Assembly: GCA_021792885.1 (NCBI GenBank)
Contig: JAJYTV010000025.1
Span: forward strand, 1,455-12,063
Length of the DNA stretch: 10,609 bases
Source of the DNA: Bacillota bacterium
GTDB lineage: Bacteria > Bacillota > Sulfobacillia > JAJZYS01 > JAJYTV01
Direction of reading: 5' to 3'
The notes under the pieces are model-generated. The model made no database searches and had not been told where the DNA came from. It saw nothing but the letters and a program-made list of their open reading frames with translations. Below are positions 6,108 to 10,609 of this stretch, in pieces. Within the stretch, counting starts at the first letter, position 1. Every line of letters begins with the position of its first letter. Made by a program: the position numbers and the translations under genes.

Positions 6108-7706
6108 GTGAACAAGTCCGGCTTCAAGCGCGAGTTGGGTCTCGTCGACCTGACCTTCGCTTCACTGGGTGGAATCATCGGCTCCGGCTGGATCTTCGCA
6201 TCGCTGTACGCGTCTCAGTCCGCCGGCCCCGCGGCCATCCTCTCCTGGATCGTGGGTGGCGTCGCCGTGCTCCTCATCGGCCTCGTCTATTCCGAACTCG
6301 GCGGCATGCTGCCGGAGGCGGGCGGCGTTGCGCGCTACCCGCAGTACTCCCACGGCTCACTGGTCAGCTGGCTGATGGGCTGGGCGGCTTGGCTCACGTA
6401 CGTGACTGTCTCGCCCGCCGAGGCCCTGGCCATCACACAGGTGCTGAGCGGCAGCATCCACGGCCTCTACACCCCGAGCGGCGTCGTATCGTTCCTTGGT
6501 TTCCTCGTCGCCGCAGGGTTCACTGTCGTGTTCTTCCTGGTCAACTACTTCGGCGTGACGTGGTTCAAGCGCGTCAACACCACCGTGACCTGGGTCAAGC
6601 TCGTCGTGCCGGCCGGCACGGCGCTGATCCTGATCGTCGCCGCCGCCCACTTCGGCAACTTCTCGAACGCAGCCGCGGGTGGCTTCATGCCGTTCAAGAT
6701 CTCGGGTGCCCTTACGGCAGTCGGGACGTCTGGCATCCTCTTCTCGCTGCTGGGATTCCGCCAAGCGATTGACATGGCTGGCGAGGCGAAGAACCCGCAG
6801 CGCGACGTGCCGCGCGCCGTCGTGCTCGCGATCGTGATCGGGCTCGGCGTCTACCTGCTGCTTCAGATCGCCCTGATCGTCGGCATTCCGCCGGCCGACC
6901 TGGCCAAGTACGGCTGGGCGAACATCTCGAAGGACACGCTGTTCGGCAGCCTTCCGTTCGCCGGCATCGCGTCGGTCGTGGGACTCAGCTGGCTGGCGGT
7001 TCTACTGAACATCGACGGCGTCGTCTCCCCGGGAGGCACCGGTGTCGTCTACACCGCGTCGACCAGCCGACTCGTCTTCGCTCTGGCGGAGAACGGTTAC
7101 CTGCCCCCGGGGCTGAAGGGCCTGCACAAGAAGTTCGCGGTACCGACCGTGGCGCTCTGGGTGAACCTCGTGGCGGGCATCATCTCCCTCGGCCCCTTCC
7201 CGGCCTGGTCGAAGATCATCGGCTTCGTGTCGATCACAGGCTTCTTCGCCTACGCGATCGGCCCCGTGGCCCTGATGGTCCTTCGGCGCACGGCCTCCAA
7301 CCTGCCGCGGCCGATCAAGATCGGCGGCGCGAACGTCATCGCGCTGCTGGCGTTCGTCATCGGCAGCCTGATCATCTACTGGGCGAGCTGGACGTACAAC
7401 GAATACGCGCTGGGCGCGATCGTGATCGGCGTCGTGATCTACCTGATCATGTACTTCAGCGGCGGCTCGAAGGCACAGGAGGTCAAGTCCGGCATCTGGC
7501 TCGTCGGATACCTCATCGCCATGGGCCTGGTCTCGTACCTGGGTGCATCGACGTTCGCCGGTTCGAACGTACTCAAGGCGCCCTGGGACACGGTCGTCAT
7601 CGTGATCCTGTCGGTGATCTTCTACTACTGGGGCATCAACAGCGGCATCGAGACGGACGCGGTCCGCGAGGCGATCGCCAACACGGCGGCATCACCTACC
7701 GACTGA
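6108..7706 (+). CDS. APC-family amino acid permease, aspartate:proton symporter (YveA)-like
   Basis: This complete 532-residue membrane protein fits 12 or more helices. The amino-acid-polyamine-organocation family signature is clear: the first helix carries GGIIGSGWIF (21-30), the unwound substrate-binding segment normally written GxIIGxGIF, here with a Trp in it. GFRQAIDMAGEAKNPQRDVPRAV (216-238) is the conserved stretch before helix 7. VNYFGVTWFKRVN (145-157) is the loop found in the subgroup of about 500-600 residues that includes Bacillus YveA, an L-aspartate:proton symporter. The C-terminus adds helices beyond the common core (about 437-450, 462-480 and 493-510). Uptake of an amino acid with protons is the family role; aspartate is only a suggestion. 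It starts with GTG behind an excellent ribosome binding site, is preceded by a structured leader, and ends at a terminator hairpin, so it is probably transcribed alone. A truncated paralogue lies upstream in the opposite direction. Confidence 0.9.
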   Translation: MNKSGFKRELGLVDLTFASLGGIIGSGWIFASLYASQSAGPAAILSWIVGGVAVLLIGLVYSELGGMLPEAGGVARYPQYSHGSLVSWLMGWAAWLTYVTVSPAEALAITQVLSGSIHGLYTPSGVVSFLGFLVAAGFTVVFFLVNYFGVTWFKRVNTTVTWVKLVVPAGTALILIVAAAHFGNFSNAAAGGFMPFKISGALTAVGTSGILFSLLGFRQAIDMAGEAKNPQRDVPRAVVLAIVIGLGVYLLLQIALIVGIPPADLAKYGWANISKDTLFGSLPFAGIASVVGLSWLAVLLNIDGVVSPGGTGVVYTASTSRLVFALAENGYLPPGLKGLHKKFAVPTVALWVNLVAGIISLGPFPAWSKIIGFVSITGFFAYAIGPVALMVLRRTASNLPRPIKIGGANVIALLAFVIGSLIIYWASWTYNEYALGAIVIGVVIYLIMYFSGGSKAQEVKSGIWLVGYLIAMGLVSYLGASTFAGSNVLKAPWDTVVIVILSVIFYYWGINSGIETDAVREAIANTAASPTD

Positions 7707-7752
7707 CGCGAGCCTCTCGCGGGGGGGGGGGGCCGAAGCACGCCTTCGGCCC
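7707..7752 (+). terminator. Tandem hairpins, intrinsic terminator after the APC gene
   Basis: Directly after the stop, CGCGAG-CCT-CTCGCG (7707-7721) forms a 6-bp hairpin. After a G run follows GGGCCGAAG-CACGC-CTTCGGCCC (7730-7738 with 7744-7752), a perfect 9-bp stem, then TCCCTTCTGCTGGGTTT. The pyrimidine-rich tail makes the second hairpin the likely terminator. Confidence 0.7.
7721..7732 (+). repeat. Homopolymer tract of 12 G
   Basis: Twelve consecutive G lie 15 bases after the APC stop, partly inside the base of the terminator stem. Such tracts are prone to slippage in vivo and to length errors in sequencing. It is outside any coding region. Confidence 0.9.
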
Positions 7753-8014
7753 TCCCTTCTGCTGGGTTTGGCTGTCTGTTCCAGAGGTTGAGCCGCCGAT
7801 CACCCGCAAAACATGTTGCCTTGCATCAAAGAGATGCAATACCCTGTGCCTCGCATCGTTCGCATGAAGACCATCTGTCCATGAGTGACCCTCTGGCCGC
7901 CAATCGAGGCCGCCATCGTCCGGGAACTTCGACCCCGCCGCGCCCAGCGGGGCGCCGGCGCTCGCTTTCGAGGGAACTGGGGGGATCCTACTGCGACGCT
8001 GGCAGGGATACGCC
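7753..8014. other. Intergenic region upstream of the EamA gene
   Basis: No gene is supported in these 262 bases. The frame of the EamA gene is open back to a TGA at 7886-7888 but holds no ATG or GTG before 8015, and the GC-rich 7922-7975 part does not read like protein. The first third, about 7790-7880, is visibly poorer in GC and contains the dyad described separately. Confidence 0.5.
7816..7845 (+). promoter_or_regulatory. Dyad operator candidate inside a possible promoter of the EamA gene
   Basis: TTGCATC-AAAGA-GATGCAA (7821-7839) is a perfect 7+7 inverted repeat in a relatively AT-rich patch. TTGCCT (7816-7821) and TACCCT (7840-7845) flank it with an 18-base spacer, resembling -35 and -10 boxes, so a bound regulator would sit between them. 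A related half-site, CTCGCATC, occurs at 7850-7857. No regulator gene is next to it. The dyad is seen; promoter function is inference. Confidence 0.35.
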
Positions 8015-8932
8015 ATGGCCGTCATCTCGTCCCTGGCGTTTGCGACGCTGGGGATCTTCGCCATCGAGGGATTCCACGATCACCTGACAGCCGTGACGCT
8101 GCTCGTCTGGCGGTTTTTTGTGGCAGGCGTTCTTCTCGGCGTGTGGTCGGTGCTGACGCGTCAGGCATGGCCGAAGGGACGGGACCTCGTCCTCCTGATC
8201 GGCATGGGGGCGGTCGCGTACTCGACCATGTCCTGGCTGTTCCTTGAAGCCAACGCGGATGCGCCGGTCGGCCTCGTGTCGGCCGTCCTATACACCTATC
8301 CTGCCCTCGTCACGGCCCTCGTGGTGGCGCTCGGTTGGGAGCGGCTGTCGCCCGTGCGCTGGCTTGCACTGGCGGGGACGTTCATCGGCACGAGCCTCGT
8401 CGCCCTGACGGGCAGCGCGGGGGCGACGGGCGGCACACACCCCGTCCTGGGGATGGCGCTCTCCTTCGCCGCAGCGGTCATGTACGCCGCGTACATAGCG
8501 GTCGGCAGCGTGATCATCAGCAGGGTCAGCGGTGCCGTGGCGACCGCGATCATCTGCCTCTCAGCGGGCGGAGCACTGGCCATCATCGGTGGCGCCACGG
8601 GCACGCTGCAACCCGTTCCACCCAACGCCTGGTGGATTGTGGCGGGCCTTGCGATCGTCGCGACCGGGCTGGCCGTTCTGGGTTTCTTTCGCGCCATCTC
8701 CCTGATCGGACCTGGAAGGGCGGCGATTCTCAGCACGGTCGAGCCGGTGGGCGCCGCCATCCTGGGATGGCTCACCCTGGGTCAGACGCTATCCGTACTC
8801 CAGGCAGTGGGCATTCTGGTCATCATGAGCAGCGCCGGCGGCCTGCGCTGGGAGCCGTCGCAGGCCGGGAACCCTGACGCCGGGCGGCCGAAGCCGTTGG
8901 CGAGCAACGATGATGGGAGTCGGCTGGGCTGA
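8015..8932 (+). CDS. EamA/DMT-superfamily transporter (10 TM)
   Basis: This 305-residue protein shows the two EamA repeats of five helices each expected for the drug/metabolite transporter superfamily. The first repeat ends with LYTYPALVTALVVALGWERL (92-111) and a helix with FIGTSLVAL. The second ends with STVEPVGAAILGWLTLGQTL (240-259), the hallmark near its fourth helix; the usual acidic residue after the glycine is Gln here. A hydrophilic 30-residue tail follows. Members export or import amino acids and other metabolites; the substrate here is unknown. The ATG at 8015 is preceded by a modest AGGG seven bases upstream. Upstream codons in frame (LLRRWQGYA) look like the start seen in relatives but hold only CTG as a possible initiator, so the true start could lie up to eight codons earlier. 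It is separated from the APC gene by a terminator and so has its own promoter. It ends 225 bases before miaA, convergently. Confidence 0.87.
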   Translation: MAVISSLAFATLGIFAIEGFHDHLTAVTLLVWRFFVAGVLLGVWSVLTRQAWPKGRDLVLLIGMGAVAYSTMSWLFLEANADAPVGLVSAVLYTYPALVTALVVALGWERLSPVRWLALAGTFIGTSLVALTGSAGATGGTHPVLGMALSFAAAVMYAAYIAVGSVIISRVSGAVATAIICLSAGGALAIIGGATGTLQPVPPNAWWIVAGLAIVATGLAVLGFFRAISLIGPGRAAILSTVEPVGAAILGWLTLGQTLSVLQAVGILVIMSSAGGLRWEPSQAGNPDAGRPKPLASNDDGSRLG

Positions 8933-9157
8933 AGTTCATGTTCCATCTGCCTATATATGGCCGCTATAACGCGCGCGAGCCCAAGCATTCTCGCTGCGGC
9001 TCGCTCATACGCACCCGTATACTTTCCTATTCCCCAGTTTCCACCGTCCCTATCCCACCCCGATCCTCATCCCGTAAGGCTTTCGGGCTTCCGAGAAGGC
9101 TCTTCTTCGTGGAGCGCAGCAGACTCCGTTCTCCCGAGGCGAAACGACTCCGCGCTG
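8933..9157. other. Intergenic region between convergent eamA-like gene and miaA, no hfq
   Basis: I looked on the minus strand for hfq, which often follows miaA, and found no Hfq-like frame. The first part (8940-9030) is less GC-rich and holds CCTATATATGG and the small hairpin ATACG-CACC-CGTAT (9007-9020), possibly a weak terminator of the plus-strand gene. No clear terminator for mutL-miaA is visible. Confidence 0.45.
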
Positions 9158-10039
9158 TCAAGGGGTGAGCAGCGTCTTCAGCGAGGGACGCAATTGCGCA
9201 ATGCCCACGTCCGGTCGCAGCCAGATCGTGTTCGCCTCGCGGCGCCACCACGTCATCTGGCGCTTCGCGAGTCGCCGCGTGTTGCGCTGCAGGAGGGCGA
9301 TCGCGTCGGCTTCACCCAGCGACCCGCGCAGGTGCAGAGCCGCCTCCCGGTAGCCGATCGTGCGCTCTGCAAGCGCCTGCGCCGCCGGTCCGCGGTCAAG
9401 CAGAACGGTCGTCTCCCGCACGAGGTGCGGCCAAAGGACCACGGAGCGCGCATCGATGCGCGTGTAGAGATCCACGCGGGGGAGCTGCAGGCCGATCTTC
9501 ACGACCGGCCCCACAGGCTGCGCCGCATCGTGCGGCACCCCGGTCCGCGCGCGTTCGATCACGCGCACGAGGCGCGGGCGGTCGCTCGGCGAGAGGCGCG
9601 CGGCTGCCGCAGGGTCATGGGCGACGGCAAGCTCGTACACTTCGCGCACGTCGACCCGTGCGGCCCATGCACGCAGGGCGGGGTCCGGCGGCGCACCGAA
9701 CGCGTGCCACTCCCCGAGCGCTGCCCGCAGGTAGAGCCCGGATCCGCCCGTGACGATGGGCACGGCGCCGCGCCGCAGGATCTCGCGGATCGCGTTCTGC
9801 GCGAGCGTCTGGTAGACCGCGACGCTGACCGCCATCTCCGGATCCGCCACATCCAGCAGGTGATGCGCGACGCCGCCGCGTTCCGCGAGCGGGGGCTTCG
9901 CGCTGCCGCGGTCCAAGCCGCGGTAGAGCTGCACGGCGTCCGCGTTGACGATCTCGCCGCCGATCTCCCGCCCGAGCGCGATCGCAAACTCCGTCTTCCC
10001 GACCGCTGTCGGGCCGAACACCGCGACGAGCACGCTCAT
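9158..10039 (-). CDS. miaA: tRNA dimethylallyltransferase (tRNA A37 isopentenyltransferase)
   Basis: MiaA transfers a dimethylallyl group from DMAPP to N6 of A37 in tRNAs that read UNN codons. The protein is 293 residues, slightly below the usual 300-315. Motifs in order: P-loop GPTAVGKT (9-16), NADAVQLYRGLDRGSAKP (32-49; catalytic Asp D34, where most homologues have DSMQVY), HHLLDVADP (59-67), TGGSGLYLRA (97-106, usually GGTGLY), DRPRLVRVIE (153-162), IGYREA (228-233) and RRLAKRQMTWWRRE (255-268), the tRNA-binding C-terminal signature. All catalytic elements are present. The segment around 194-212, usually a conserved RxDxM helix, is atypical. The ATG at 10037-10039 overlaps the mutL stop as ATGA, so translation is probably coupled; a longer frame that starts further upstream only reads into mutL out of frame. 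hfq does not follow, unlike in many relatives. Confidence 0.97.
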   Translation of the reverse strand: MSVLVAVFGPTAVGKTEFAIALGREIGGEIVNADAVQLYRGLDRGSAKPPLAERGGVAHHLLDVADPEMAVSVAVYQTLAQNAIREILRRGAVPIVTGGSGLYLRAALGEWHAFGAPPDPALRAWAARVDVREVYELAVAHDPAAAARLSPSDRPRLVRVIERARTGVPHDAAQPVGPVVKIGLQLPRVDLYTRIDARSVVLWPHLVRETTVLLDRGPAAQALAERTIGYREAALHLRGSLGEADAIALLQRNTRRLAKRQMTWWRREANTIWLRPDVGIAQLRPSLKTLLTP

Positions 10040-10609
10040 CGCCGCCCCAGGCGCGCGCGCAGCTCCGCCGCCGAAAAGCGCAGGAATGTCGGCCTCCCGT
10101 GCGGGCAGAAGCGGGGCTCCGCGCAATGCCAGAGCTGCTGGATCAAGGCCGCCTGCTCCATCGTCGAGAGGCGGTCGTTCGCCTTCACGGACGCCCGGCA
10201 CGCCGCGATCTCGCGCCGCACGCGCTCGAGACGCTCGACGGGATTCTCACGCTGGCTGCCGATGCCGTCGAGGAGTTCGAGCAGCACGTGCGCGTCGGCC
10301 GCCTTGCCGAAGATGCGCGGCACGGAACGCACGAGCGCGTCGCGCGCGCCGAACGGCTCGACGAGGAAGCCGTACTGCGCGAGCGCCTCGCCGCTCTCCC
10401 TGAGTGCCGCCGCCTGCTCGGGACTCAGGCGCAGCACGACCGGCGCGAGCAGCAGCTGGGCCGAGCGCTCGTCCGCCTGCGCGAGCCGCTCGTAGCCGAT
10501 CCGCTCGTGCGCCGCGTGCTGGTCGAAGAGGTAGAGCGCCTCGCTGTCCTCCGCGATCAAAAAGAGCCCGTGCGACTGCCCGATCGGACGCGGCGGGCTC
10601 GCGAGCTCC
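10036..10609 (-). CDS. mutL: DNA mismatch repair protein MutL, C-terminal part (5' end outside window)
   Basis: The frame runs off the right edge; the 190 visible residues are the end of the linker and the whole C-terminal dimerisation/endonuclease domain. The ATPase domain is beyond the window. Numbered from the edge, DQHAAHERIGYE (29-40) matches the metal-dependent endonuclease motif DQHA(X)2E(X)4E, so this is the nicking type of MutL found in bacteria without MutH and not the E. coli type. ACRASVK (136-142) and CPHGRPT (168-174) are the other two conserved blocks, the latter contributing zinc ligands. It acts in the cytosol with MutS to nick the new strand near mismatches. The TGA overlaps the miaA ATG by four bases, giving the order mutL-miaA typical of Bacillota, with mutS expected to the right of the window. 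Confidence 0.96.
   Translation of the reverse strand, partial: ELASPPRPIGQSHGLFLIAEDSEALYLFDQHAAHERIGYERLAQADERSAQLLLAPVVLRLSPEQAAALRESGEALAQYGFLVEPFGARDALVRSVPRIFGKAADAHVLLELLDGIGSQRENPVERLERVRREIAACRASVKANDRLSTMEQAALIQQLWHCAEPRFCPHGRPTFLRFSAAELRARLGRR

Noticed and set aside
8933..9157. Possible hfq after miaA
   Set aside because: No minus-strand frame of suitable length with Hfq-like Sm motifs exists in this gap.
8957..10495. Plus-strand open frame of 512 codons
   Set aside because: It is antisense to miaA and mutL, both certain from motifs. It is arginine-rich, lacks a ribosome binding site and arises from the GC-rich codon pattern.

Overview
The window is GC-rich DNA. Its gene content points to an endospore-forming bacterium of the Bacillota with high GC. 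It carries a SpoVK-type AAA ATPase and the mutL-miaA pair, and its ribosome binding sites are strong GGAGG types with frequent GTG and TTG starts. The assignment to a high-GC Bacillota lineage is inference; no rRNA or other marker in the window fixes it. I recognise every sizeable gene by family, and I found no phage, insertion sequence, CRISPR array, tRNA or rRNA.

Layout, left to right: (1) 2-754 (+) is the C-terminal part of a protein resembling an S9 (prolyl-oligopeptidase-like) peptidase whose catalytic Ser and His appear to be missing. (2) 739-1323 (-) is an RsmC/YbxB-like methyltransferase, and 1460-2374 (-) is spoVK; they run in the same direction. (3) 2490-5052 (+) is a two-gene unit, an MFS transporter and a PepV-type dipeptidase, divergent from spoVK and closed by a strong hairpin at 5066-5099. 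(4) 5116-5601 (-) is the C-terminal remnant of an APC-family amino acid transporter. It lies head to head with a complete APC transporter at 6108-7706 (+). Between them are about 500 bases without a convincing gene, ending in a run of predicted stem-loops just before the intact gene's ribosome binding site. (5) 8015-8932 (+) is an EamA/DMT-family exporter or permease. (6) miaA (9158-10039) and the 3' part of mutL (10036 to the edge) are on the minus strand and overlap by ATGA.

Functionally the centre is an uptake and efflux block: three transporters (MFS, APC, DMT) plus a cytosolic dipeptidase, which fits handling of amino acids or short peptides. It sits on the plus strand between minus-strand housekeeping and sporulation genes. 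In many Bacillota mutL-miaA is followed by hfq and, not far off, spoVK. Here hfq is not found directly after miaA, and the transporter block occupies that interval, so it may be an insertion into an older conserved order.

I do not see a clear new defence, mobile or biosynthetic system. The items most worth a second look are the structured leader of the APC gene, the truncated inverted APC paralogue, the dead S9-like protein, and a dyad symmetry placed in a possible promoter before the EamA gene.
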